From Flectobacillus sp. (GTDB lineage Bacteria > Bacteroidota > Bacteroidia > Cytophagales > Spirosomataceae), in the NCBI GenBank assembly GCA_029865665.1, contig JARXAV010000159.1:1-6512 (forward strand): a DNA stretch of 6,512 bases. Reading direction: 5' to 3'. The first letter of the stretch is position 1; each line of letters starts with the position of its first letter. Below the pieces are notes generated by a model. The model was given only the letters and a program-made list of their open reading frames with translations. It was not told the origin of the DNA and did no database searches. Position numbers and translations under genes: made by a program. Shown here piece by piece: positions 1 through 6,485 of this stretch.

Positions 1-1940
1 TCTAAGGAAGCAAGTGCATTTTGAGCCACTTCAAGGGAGTCTTTTAGGGCTTTCTTGAAATAGATGGTATAGCGTGCATCGTGCAAACGGAAGAAGGGAA
101 TCAACTCTAGGTTTTTATACGAAGCTGGATATAAACTGCTACTTGCCGAGAAGGTTAACGACTTGCCTGTGACTGGTTGGAGCGATTGTAATACACTATT
201 GTCGTTGCCCACCAACATCGGAGCTTGAAACAGCGGATATTGTTTTCCTTGAGCAACGTGTCCCATACGGCTATCGTCTCCAAATAACCCTTTCAGATCA
301 CTGGTATCTGTTTTAGCTGCCAACAAAATTGGGCCATGGAACACCGCTTCAAAACCTAAATGAGCAGGCATTTCTTCCAAACTGTTGTGCATTGGCAATT
401 GAATGTTTACTTCGTCGTTGTTTTTCCAAGTACGGTCAAGTACAACGTAGCCGTCGATAACGCTTAGGTTTTCTTGTTTTTTACCATTAATGCGGACACT
501 TAATTGCTTTTCGGCAACCCATGAAGGATAGCGAAGTCGTAACCCAAAATGAGTTGGTTTCTTCAACGTCAGACGGAGCGATGTATTTTCTTGATCAGGA
601 AAACGGGTCGTTTGACGAAGACTTAATTGCTTTTCCTTCCAAGTAAGTACCGAAGGGATGAACAAGTTTACCCACAAATCATGATCCGTATGTGCATAAA
701 TGAGTTCGCCATATTTAGCATGATTTTCTAAGCCAGACCCCACACAACACCAGAAACTTTCTTGTGGTGATGAATACACTCGATAATGACGTGGACGCAT
801 GGGGGTGAAGTACACAAAACCACCTTTTTCGGGATGTTGTGAGGATAAAATGTGGTTATACAGCCCTTTTTCGTAGTAATTGATATAACGAACATCGCCC
901 GATTGTTGAAACAATAATTTAGAGAGCTTCAACATGTTGTAGGTATTGCAGGTTTCAGGGCCTTCCACGTCGGTAATCATGGAAGAAAAGTCGGTATCAG
1001 GATGAAAATGTTCTCTTACGGAGTTTCCACCAATTGCTACACTACGATTATTGATTACTCTTTCCCAGAAAAAGCGGGCGGCTTTATGATAGTTTTCATC
1101 CTTGTTTAGTTCTGAAATACGTTGAAAACCGATGATTTTAGGAATTTGCGTATTGGCATGAATCCCCGTTAAAGCATCTTTTCCTGTTGCTAAAGGAGTT
1201 AAAATACGTTGGTGCGAAAACTGTTGGGCTAAGGTTAAATATTTCTTGTCCCCAGTGATGGCAGCCACATCCGCAAAGACCTCATTCATGCCGCCATGCT
1301 CTGCATTTAGCATCGTTTGAATTTGTTCTTCGCTTAGGTTTTCTACCAGTTTTATCGTCCAATCGCTTAGTTTTATCAACATTGTTTTGGCATCCTGATT
1401 GTTTGCATATAGGTAGGCATCACGTAAACCAGCAAAGGTTTTATGAATATTATACCACGGAACCCAACGATTATTTACGGAAAAAGCATCAACTTTCAAC
1501 GAGCCTTTGGCTACGTCTGTCCATATAGCAGCACCGTTTGGAATTCCTGCAAGATAGCCGTTTCCATTTTTGTCTTGACATTTTTTGAGTTGTGCTACCA
1601 TGTAATTAAGGCGTTCCTCAATTCGTTTATCGCCAGTCGAAGCATACATCAGGGACAAGGCTGTGAGATAATGTCCGCCTACGTGTCCATCTAACCCTGT
1701 GTTTTCCCAGTTTCCGTAACTCTTCGCTGTGGTAGGAATTCCTGCTTCTCGCAAAAAAGGATAAAGAAGTCTGTCAACATCTAAGGCTAAGATATAGCGG
1801 AGGTCAGTTTGTTCGGCTTGTTTGAAGGGGCTTTCTAGTAAACGAACCTCCTGCAATGGGAACGATTGAACAGGGCTTTGCTTTTGGGCAAAACTAGTTG
1901 CTTGTCCAAGCAAGAGTAAGAATAAAAATGTTTTTTTCAT
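1..1940 (-). CDS. Secreted GH127/GH146-type beta-L-arabinofuranosidase, 3' end outside the window
   Basis: Reading from the ATG at 1940 gives 646 codons with no stop before the left edge, so only the C-terminus is missing. Residues 1-18 form a type I signal peptide (KK, a leucine/phenylalanine core, cleavage after SFA). The (alpha/alpha)6-barrel signature follows: YGNWENTGLDGHVGGHYL at about 75-92 and NGNGYLAGIPNG at about 125-136. The metal and catalytic site is clear: EGPETCNTYNM with E329 and C331, and FWCCVGSGLENH with C398 and C399. In the characterised enzyme HypBA1 a Glu and three Cys bind zinc and the first Cys of the CC pair is the nucleophile; by analogy this is C398. E310 in VREHF is the likely acid/base. 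The CCVGSGLENH form resembles GH146 more than the CCPPN form of classical GH127. The expected product is free L-arabinose from beta-L-arabinofuranosides. The start lies 108 bp after the endo-arabinanase stop. Family members usually have further C-terminal sequence, here unseen. The family is confident; substrate and GH127 versus GH146 are inferred. Confidence 0.9.
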   Translation of the reverse strand, partial: MKKTFLFLLLLGQATSFAQKQSPVQSFPLQEVRLLESPFKQAEQTDLRYILALDVDRLLYPFLREAGIPTTAKSYGNWENTGLDGHVGGHYLTALSLMYASTGDKRIEERLNYMVAQLKKCQDKNGNGYLAGIPNGAAIWTDVAKGSLKVDAFSVNNRWVPWYNIHKTFAGLRDAYLYANNQDAKTMLIKLSDWTIKLVENLSEEQIQTMLNAEHGGMNEVFADVAAITGDKKYLTLAQQFSHQRILTPLATGKDALTGIHANTQIPKIIGFQRISELNKDENYHKAARFFWERVINNRSVAIGGNSVREHFHPDTDFSSMITDVEGPETCNTYNMLKLSKLLFQQSGDVRYINYYEKGLYNHILSSQHPEKGGFVYFTPMRPRHYRVYSSPQESFWCCVGSGLENHAKYGELIYAHTDHDLWVNLFIPSVLTWKEKQLSLRQTTRFPDQENTSLRLTLKKPTHFGLRLRYPSWVAEKQLSVRINGKKQENLSVIDGYVVLDRTWKNNDEVNIQLPMHNSLEEMPAHLGFEAVFHGPILLAAKTDTSDLKGLFGDDSRMGHVAQGKQYPLFQAPMLVGNDNSVLQSLQPVTGKSLTFSASSSLYPASYKNLELIPFFRLHDARYTIYFKKALKDSLEVAQNALASL

Positions 1941-1982
1941 AGGAAATATATCGTTGACAATGAACTAGGGATAATCAGGGTC

Positions 1983-2000
1983 AACGAGTTTTAACCAGTT
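1983..2000. repeat. Decayed copy of the ACGGGTTTTAWCCCGT palindrome
   Basis: The plus strand reads AACGAGTTTTAACCAGTT. It matches the minus-strand reading of the intact palindrome at 2022-2039 (AACGGGTTTTAACCCGTT) at 16 of 18 positions. Both differences fall in the arms and leave 6 of 8 pairs, so the stem is weakened. It lies in the 108-bp gap between the endo-arabinanase stop and the GH127/146 start. Common origin with the intact copy is inferred from the match and short distance. Confidence 0.5.
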
Positions 2001-2021
2001 GATATACAGTGTTATATTATA

Positions 2022-2039
2022 AACGGGTTAAAACCCGTT
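2022..2039 (-). terminator. Perfect palindrome just after the endo-arabinanase stop, possible terminator or 3' mRNA hairpin
   Basis: The arms AACGGGTT and AACCCGTT pair over 8 bp around a 2-nt centre (in practice a 4-nt loop). On the minus strand the hairpin starts 9 nt after the stop codon of the endo-arabinanase. The sequence that follows is TATAATATAAC, AT-rich but not a clean U-run, so termination is only possible; 3'-end protection between cistrons is an alternative. Its core is shared with the hairpin at 3076-3095. Confidence 0.55.
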
Positions 2040-2048
2040 CACCCTGTG

Positions 2049-3017
2049 TTACTTAATTTCTTCTGTTAATTTATCCTTGATAAGACTAGGCCATCCTTTT
2101 TTGAATTTCATTTGAAGAATGCCAAATTTAGGTTTGCCTTCGTCTGTTGCGTCATAGTAGTGGATAGAAGTATAGTTTTTACCATTTTCACGCAATAGAC
2201 TTACGTGTCCAGGGCCTATGTATTTCCCTTCGGTACGAAGTAAGACGGTGCCACCACCAGCAGTTAAATCCCTACCCGTTTGGTCGATAAAAGGGCCAAG
2301 AGGGTTTTTAGAACGACCTACCACGATGTAATACGTACTATTTAAGCCTTTACAACAAAGTCCGTTGTTGACGAATAAGTAATAAAATTCACCTTCTTTA
2401 ATGAGGCAAGAAGCCTCCCAATCCGATTCTCTACCCCCTGCTAATTTTTGGATACTAGCTCCGCTTTTGATTTTTCCTGTAAGGGTATCTATTTCAACGC
2501 CGCCAATACCGCCATGAAAAGAGCCATAAGTCATATAAACTTTTCCATCGCTATCTTTCAACAGGCTTGGGTCAATGGCATTAAAATCTTTTTTGTCACT
2601 TGATTTTACGACAAGTCCAAGGTCTGTCCACTGGTAATTGCTGGCGTTTGGATTGAGGGTAGGAGAGCTGGCAACGCCAATGGCAGAAACCGCAGAGCCA
2701 AAAGTTGAACAAGAATAATAGACATAATATTGTCCGTTCATCCAGATACAATCGGGAGCCCAAAAGTGTCCTTTAAATCCTTTTACCGTGCTGTCTATCC
2801 ATGCAGGATGTTTACCCAGTTCAAAAATCGGTTTTTCTACTTTCCAATGAATCAGGTCTTCGGAAGCTACTGTCATCACTCCCATACCTGTGGCAAAATA
2901 GCGATAGGTTGTTCCTTCTTTTACGATGGTACTAGGGTCGTGGGTGAGTAGTTGTTTCTGTTGTGCATATACTTGAAAAAAGCACAGCCAGAGGAGGAGG
3001 CTCAGTAATTGTTTCAT
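2049..3017 (-). CDS. Secreted GH43 endo-1,5-alpha-L-arabinanase
   Basis: A 322-residue single-domain protein with the five-bladed beta-propeller motifs of endo-arabinanases. Residues 1-18 (MKQLL..., cleavage after VYA) form a type I signal peptide; C12 follows LWL, which is not a lipobox. The catalytic trio is in place: general base D27 in THDPSTI, pKa-modulating D149 in AIDPSLL, and general acid E201 in DWEASCLI. Further endo-arabinanase marks are DGKVYMTYGSFHGGI (158-171), NNGLCCKGLNSTYYIVVGRS (217-236), GPGHVS (268-273) and IHYYD (285-289); one of the late histidines probably contributes to the central metal site. The product should be arabino-oligosaccharides from linear alpha-1,5-arabinan. 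The frame stays open upstream to an ATG at 3098, but that would put 27 charged residues before the signal peptide and run through two hairpins, so the ATG at 3017 is preferred. No strong Shine-Dalgarno is visible. There is no extra binding module. Family is confident; endo mode follows from motif similarity. Confidence 0.92.
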   Translation of the reverse strand: MKQLLSLLLWLCFFQVYAQQKQLLTHDPSTIVKEGTTYRYFATGMGVMTVASEDLIHWKVEKPIFELGKHPAWIDSTVKGFKGHFWAPDCIWMNGQYYVYYSCSTFGSAVSAIGVASSPTLNPNASNYQWTDLGLVVKSSDKKDFNAIDPSLLKDSDGKVYMTYGSFHGGIGGVEIDTLTGKIKSGASIQKLAGGRESDWEASCLIKEGEFYYLFVNNGLCCKGLNSTYYIVVGRSKNPLGPFIDQTGRDLTAGGGTVLLRTEGKYIGPGHVSLLRENGKNYTSIHYYDATDEGKPKFGILQMKFKKGWPSLIKDKLTEEIK

Positions 3018-3038
3018 CTTGGGAACAAGTTTTAGTAA

Positions 3039-3067
3039 ATAAGGCTTCACTGATAGCGAAGCCTTAT
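3039..3067. repeat. Stem-loop 22 bp upstream of the endo-arabinanase start
   Basis: The arms ATAAGGCTTC (3039-3048) and GAAGCCTTAT (3058-3067) pair perfectly over 10 bp. After one A/C mismatch, CT and AG add two more pairs around a GAT loop. On the minus strand it ends 21 nt before the ATG at 3017 and is followed by TTTACTAAAAC, with no strong U-run. It could be a leader hairpin of the endo-arabinanase mRNA or the last hairpin after the GH51 gene. Its sequence is unrelated to the ACGGG palindromes. Confidence 0.6.
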
Positions 3068-3075
3068 GAGGGGTA

Positions 3076-3095
3076 CTACGGGTTTTATCCCGTAG
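3076..3095. repeat. Hairpin with the dispersed ACGGGTTTTATCCCGT core
   Basis: The arms CTACGGG (3076-3082) and CCCGTAG (3089-3095) pair perfectly over 7 bp with the 6-nt loop TTTTAT. The 16-nt core at 3078-3093 matches the minus-strand core of the palindrome at 2023-2038 at 15 of 16 positions, so the two are members of one repeat family in opposite orientations. A T-rich stretch (ATTTATTTTTT) follows on the plus strand, which is the antisense side here; on the minus strand no U-run follows. Confidence 0.65.
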
Positions 3096-3140
3096 CATTT
3101 ATTTTTTAACTATTTGATAAGTAATCATGCAAAGTAGTAT

Positions 3141-3211
3141 GAATGTAAATTCTTTAATAGCTTAATTACTAATGTATTAAATTCAAAATTTAACATTCAA
3201 CATTCAAAATT
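3141..3211. repeat. AT-rich direct and inverted repeats after the GH51 gene
   Basis: ATTCAAAATT occurs at 3181-3190 and again at 3202-3211, separated by TAACATTCAAC, which itself contains the related ACATTCA unit. GAATGTAAATT (3141-3151) is nearly the inverse of AATTTAACATTC (3187-3198), with one extra base, leaving a 35-nt loop. The block begins 1 bp after the GH51 stop and fills the first third of the 195-bp gap. The sequence is low complexity, so chance or slippage can explain it. I see no gene in this gap. Confidence 0.45.
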
Positions 3212-3212
3212 A

Positions 3213-5228
3213 TTACTTAACCGTTTTGATACGAATGACGTTGAACGATTTTGGAGCAAGTGCTACACTTACTTTTTTCGCTTTAGCGTTTACTGCAATC
3301 GTACTTTCTACAGGAGCGATATTCGTTGCATTTTCAAATGAGTTCACTGCTGTTGGATTGTTATTTTGTAATACGAACAATTTACCCACAGCTTCTACTT
3401 TTTTAGCACCGTCTAACGCAACGTCACGAGTGACAGCTTTTTCAGAAACGTTAGCAATTTTCAAGATAATTTCATTCGTTGCTTTATCCCAGCTTGCCGA
3501 AGCGTATAGGCTATCTTGTCCAATTAAAGGTTTACCGTCTTGAAGCATTGATAATACGTTTGTTCCTTTGTTCAATGAATATAATTTTTGAACATAGTAG
3601 TTTGGTGTTCCGTAAGAACGTAAGTTATCTACCCAAATCATGTCTGGAGTCCATTGCCATCCTTCTGCATGAGCAAAAAGTGGAGCGTACGAAGCCATGT
3701 TTACTACGGCAGCATTACGTTCTAAACCTGTCATAAAAGCGGCTTCCGATAAGGCACAATTCCATGTATTACGGTTATCAACACTTACCGTTTTATCACT
3801 TTGAGCCGCATATTCTCCTGCAAAAACTTTAGAACCATTACGATCATACGAATCATAACGACCTGCATTTTTCAAGAACCAATCAGGTTTGTTGTAATAA
3901 TGTTCGTCGATAATGTCGGCATTCATCGAGCGTAATTCTTTGTTCAAATATTGGAAAATACGGCTTTCTGGGTCAATACCAGAGCTGTTTACCAATTTCA
4001 TAGTAGGATATTTTTCCTTGATTGCTTTTGTAAATAACTTCAAACGTTCTACGTATTGAGGTCCCCAGTTTTCGTTACCTACGCCCATCATTTTCAAATT
4101 AAAAGGAGCAGGATGTCCCATTTCGGCACGTACTTTACCCCATTTTGTTGAAACATCACCGTTCGCAAATTCAATCAAATCAATAGCATCGTCGATATAG
4201 GGTTGTAATTGGTCTAAAGGCACAACCTCTGCGGTATTGAACTGACACGCCATACCACAGTTTAAGATAGGAAGTGGCTCAGCACCGATGTCGTCACATA
4301 ATTGGAAATATTCAAAGAAACCAAGACCGAATGTTTGGAAATAATCAGGAGCTGGACGGTGAGCAAATTCCACGTTCCAACGGTTCATAATTAACTGACG
4401 TTCTTCGATTGGACCTAAGGTTTTTTTCCATTGGTAACGGTTATTCAAATCGAAACCTTCTACGATACATCCACCAGGGAAACGGACAAAACCAGGCTTC
4501 ATGTCTGCCAATAATTGAATCATATCCGCACGCATACCGCCTTTACGTCCTTTCCATGTATCTGAAGGGAAAAGCGAAACCATGTCTATATCAATAACTC
4601 CTGTACCTTCAAACCAGATACGGAAGCTTCCTTTTGCCTCAGAAGCAGAAGCTGTAAAGCTAATTTCTTGCTTTACCCATTCCGAACCCGACTGAGCTGG
4701 TGTTAATACAGAGCTACCAATTACTTCTTTTTTTGCATTTAATAATTCTAAATGTAAGGTTACTGAACCCTTCTGTTGGCGAGCTAATACCGAAAAGTCA
4801 TAGCGTAAACCACTCTTGATACCCATGCCTTTGAAGCCTTCGTTAGATAAACCAAGATCTCCTGTTTTTGCATCATTTACTGTAAGCGTAACGTAGTGAG
4901 GGTTGGCCGTATTTGCATTTTGTCTATTTTGTACTAATACTTCTCCTTCATTCTTCAATCTTACAAGAATATCCTTTTTTGCACTTGGAGGGTACTCGAT
5001 GTTCCAGCCCATTAATGGCTTGTTAAATTCAAAAGAGCGGTTTTTGATCATCTCAGCATAGATACCGCCATCGGCTCCCATGTTGATGTCTTCAAAGAAA
5101 ACACCCCACATCGTAGGCTGAATTTCGGATACAGGTTGTGCCACATTTACCTTGATGGGCGTAGTCTGAGCATTAGCAAACATACTCGTTGCTAAAGCTA
5201 GGACAATTGTTTTAATTGCGTGTTTCAT
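3213..5228 (-). CDS. Secreted GH51 alpha-L-arabinofuranosidase with CBM4-like insert
   Basis: A 671-residue retaining exo-enzyme expected to remove terminal alpha-L-arabinofuranosyl groups from arabinan, arabino-oligosaccharides or arabinoxylan. Residues 1-20 form a type I signal peptide ending in ANA, so it is exported, unlike many cytoplasmic GH51 enzymes. The N-terminal GH51 signature WGVFFEDINMGADGGIYAEM spans 41-60. Residues about 73-221 look like a CBM4/9-type jelly-roll (ending IWFEGTGVIDIDMVSLFPSD) placed between this segment and the barrel. The catalytic (beta/alpha)8 barrel carries FVRFPGGCIVEGFD (247-260), LGPIEER, the acid/base E386 in GVGNENWG and the nucleophile E472 in VFAGEYAA. 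A C-terminal beta-sandwich runs to about 665 (SFNVIRIK). The length fits GH51 enzymes with this insert. The ATG at 5228 leads directly into the signal peptide. Gaps are 207 bp upstream and 195 bp downstream, too wide for translational coupling. Whether arabinan or arabinoxylan is preferred cannot be read from sequence; the endo-arabinanase neighbour favours arabinan. Confidence 0.95.
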   Translation of the reverse strand: MKHAIKTIVLALATSMFANAQTTPIKVNVAQPVSEIQPTMWGVFFEDINMGADGGIYAEMIKNRSFEFNKPLMGWNIEYPPSAKKDILVRLKNEGEVLVQNRQNANTANPHYVTLTVNDAKTGDLGLSNEGFKGMGIKSGLRYDFSVLARQQKGSVTLHLELLNAKKEVIGSSVLTPAQSGSEWVKQEISFTASASEAKGSFRIWFEGTGVIDIDMVSLFPSDTWKGRKGGMRADMIQLLADMKPGFVRFPGGCIVEGFDLNNRYQWKKTLGPIEERQLIMNRWNVEFAHRPAPDYFQTFGLGFFEYFQLCDDIGAEPLPILNCGMACQFNTAEVVPLDQLQPYIDDAIDLIEFANGDVSTKWGKVRAEMGHPAPFNLKMMGVGNENWGPQYVERLKLFTKAIKEKYPTMKLVNSSGIDPESRIFQYLNKELRSMNADIIDEHYYNKPDWFLKNAGRYDSYDRNGSKVFAGEYAAQSDKTVSVDNRNTWNCALSEAAFMTGLERNAAVVNMASYAPLFAHAEGWQWTPDMIWVDNLRSYGTPNYYVQKLYSLNKGTNVLSMLQDGKPLIGQDSLYASASWDKATNEIILKIANVSEKAVTRDVALDGAKKVEAVGKLFVLQNNNPTAVNSFENATNIAPVESTIAVNAKAKKVSVALAPKSFNVIRIKTVK

Positions 5229-5263
5229 TGTTTGGGATTAATCGTTTTAATTTTAATGCGTGG

Positions 5264-5428
5264 TGGTTAATGTGTAATGATGAATGCGTAATGTTGTGCT
5301 TGCCTAAAATAGGTTGACGTAAAACTTAACTTATCTTATGAGCAAAACGAAATTAGAATCTAAAAAAATAGCGTTCTCAGAATCCCACGTACAGTACTAG
5401 CACATCATTATCCATTCATCATTAACCA
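5264..5428. repeat. 165-bp unit with imperfect terminal inverted repeats between the exo GH43 and GH51 genes
   Basis: The right arm read on the minus strand (5428-5401) and the left arm read on the plus strand (5264-5298) share TGGTTAATG, ATGAATG, TAATG and TGTG in the same order: 25 of 28 aligned positions agree, with one 7-nt insertion (TGTAATG, 5273-5279) in the left arm. The arms enclose 102 bp (5299-5400) with no gene. The unit starts 8 nt after the GH43 stop and ends 36 nt before the GH51 start. No target-site duplication is evident. It may be a small non-autonomous element, a long-range mRNA hairpin, or chance pairing of TAATG-rich sequence. Confidence 0.4.
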
Positions 5429-5435
5429 TTACAAA

Positions 5436-6398
5436 TTATCGTTTTTCAACACCTTCGCTAGTCATTACAATGCGTTTGATAGACCCATCTTTGTTGTAAT
5501 TAAGGTCGTCAATACAAACCGAACGGTGAAAACTTGCAGCATCGGGTGATAAGGCTCCATTGTGATATACAAAATAGGACTTCCCTTTAAACTCGATAAT
5601 GGCGTGGTGATTGGTATTGCAATTTCCTGCGATTTCGTTGATAGTTCCTTTAAATTCCCAAGGGCCATTGATGTTTTTGCTCATAGCATAAACCGTTTTT
5701 TCGGGAAACTCAATCGAATAAGATAAGTAATACCAGCCTTTACGTTTATGTATCCAGGGAGCTTCGGTAAATTTGCTTGGTAAGTTTACTTTCATAATTG
5801 GCCCATCTAATTCTGTCATGTTAGCCTTTAATTTAGCATAATAACAGATGCTATTCCCCCAGAAAAGATACGCCTGTCCATCGTCGTCGATAAATACCGA
5901 AGGGTCAATGTCGTCCCACGAAATTTTCGTGTCAGTCGTCATGTCGTTGGTAATAATTGCCGAGCCACGAGCATCTACAAAAGGCCCTGTTGGACTATCT
6001 GACACCGCTACACCGATGGCCTTTCCGTGGATTGTTCCGTGTTCTACTGCTACATACCAGTAATATTTATCTCCTTTTTTGATAACCTGAGAAGCCCACG
6101 CATCGTCTTTTGCCCATGTGAAATTTTTAACATTCAACGGACTCGGATGCTCTTTCCAGTTGACCATGTCGGTAGAAGAATAACAAAGCCAGTTGTGCAT
6201 TACATAACGCTGTTCTCGTTCGGGAGCTTCGTCGTGTCCTGTGTACAGATAAACCGTTCCATTGTCCACCAAAGCGGCAGGGTCAGCGGTGTATTTATCT
6301 TTGACAATTGGGTTTCCTGCTCGTTGAACACCTGTTTGAGCGTTCGTAAAACACCAACTTGTCAATAAAAGGGTAAGCGTAATGAGTACTTTTTTCAT
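5436..6398 (-). CDS. Secreted GH43 enzyme, probably exo-acting alpha-L-arabinofuranosidase
   Basis: A 320-residue single five-bladed beta-propeller. Residues 1-20 (MKKVLITLTLLL..., cleavage after TNA) form a type I signal peptide; C16 is preceded by W and is not a lipobox cysteine. Catalytic residues are all present: base D39 in YTADPAALV, pKa modulator D165 in DDIDPSVF, and acid E212 in FTEAPWIHKR. Other GH43 marks are DDDGQAYLFWGN (171-182), GWYYLSYS (221-228) and the late NTNHHAIIEF...FVYHNG stretch. It lacks the LCCKG and GPGH motifs of the endo-arabinanase in this cluster, so it belongs to a different GH43 subfamily. Such enzymes are variously alpha-L-arabinofuranosidases, beta-xylosidases or exo-enzymes of related specificity. 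The cluster suggests arabinofuranosidase, but that is inference. It has no C-terminal beta-sandwich or CBM6, which many longer relatives carry. It is the first gene of the visible series, with its start 30 bp from a long hairpin that probably ends the preceding transcription unit. Confidence 0.88.
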   Translation of the reverse strand: MKKVLITLTLLLTSWCFTNAQTGVQRAGNPIVKDKYTADPAALVDNGTVYLYTGHDEAPEREQRYVMHNWLCYSSTDMVNWKEHPSPLNVKNFTWAKDDAWASQVIKKGDKYYWYVAVEHGTIHGKAIGVAVSDSPTGPFVDARGSAIITNDMTTDTKISWDDIDPSVFIDDDGQAYLFWGNSICYYAKLKANMTELDGPIMKVNLPSKFTEAPWIHKRKGWYYLSYSIEFPEKTVYAMSKNINGPWEFKGTINEIAGNCNTNHHAIIEFKGKSYFVYHNGALSPDAASFHRSVCIDDLNYNKDGSIKRIVMTSEGVEKR

Positions 6399-6427
6399 GA
6401 TGATGGGATACGTAAATCGTTGAAGAT

Positions 6428-6485
6428 TTTATTTTTTATCACCCTGTCAGCGGTCAAAGACCCTGACAGGGTGATAAAAAATAAA
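6428..6485. terminator. Long perfect hairpin, probable bidirectional Rho-independent terminator
   Basis: The arms 6428-6450 and 6463-6485 are perfect 23-bp inverted repeats with CACCCTGTCAG and CTGACAGGGTG at the core and ATTTTTTAT/ATAAAAAAT at the base. Inside, GGTC and GACC add 4 more pairs around an AAA loop, with C6451 bulged. A GC-rich stem with T-rich base on both strands fits a terminator working in either direction. It lies 30 bp upstream of the exo GH43 start, so it most likely ends a gene beyond the right edge. The rest of 6399-6512 shows no gene and no promoter I can defend. Confidence 0.75.

Noticed and set aside
1443..1694. 83-codon open frame on the plus strand
   Set aside because: It lies wholly opposite the GH127/146 coding sequence, whose reading is intact with family motifs; the plus-strand product has no recognisable domain.
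3018..3098. Longer N-terminus of the endo-arabinanase starting at the ATG at 3098
   Set aside because: It would add 27 residues rich in charged and polar residues before a well-formed signal peptide, and its coding would run through two hairpins. The ATG at 3017 gives the expected secreted protein.
3181..3211. CRISPR-like repeat and spacer arrangement
   Set aside because: Only two 10-nt AT-rich repeats with an 11-nt spacer are present; far too short and too few, and no cas genes are nearby.
3226..3543. 105-codon open frame on the plus strand, apparently hydrophobic
   Set aside because: It is antisense to the C-terminal beta-sandwich of the GH51 gene; its hydrophobic look comes from complementary codons for lysine, asparagine and alanine.
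5300..5380. Bacteroidota-type promoter (TTTG ... TAnnTTTG) upstream of the GH51 gene
   Set aside because: On the minus strand TTTG followed by TAAGTTTT occurs, but the spacing is only 14 nt and the second box has a mismatch. Other near matches also lack a properly spaced upstream box.
5465..5668. 67-codon open frame on the minus strand inside the exo GH43 gene
   Set aside because: It is an alternative frame of an intact gene with no domain or start signal of its own.
6027..6368. 113-codon open frame on the plus strand
   Set aside because: It is antisense to the N-terminal part of the exo GH43 gene, which has signal peptide and catalytic motifs in frame. No independent support.
2049..6398. 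Type IX secretion C-terminal domains on the enzymes
   Set aside because: The three complete proteins end right after their catalytic or beta-sandwich domains, with no extra 70-100 residue sorting domain.
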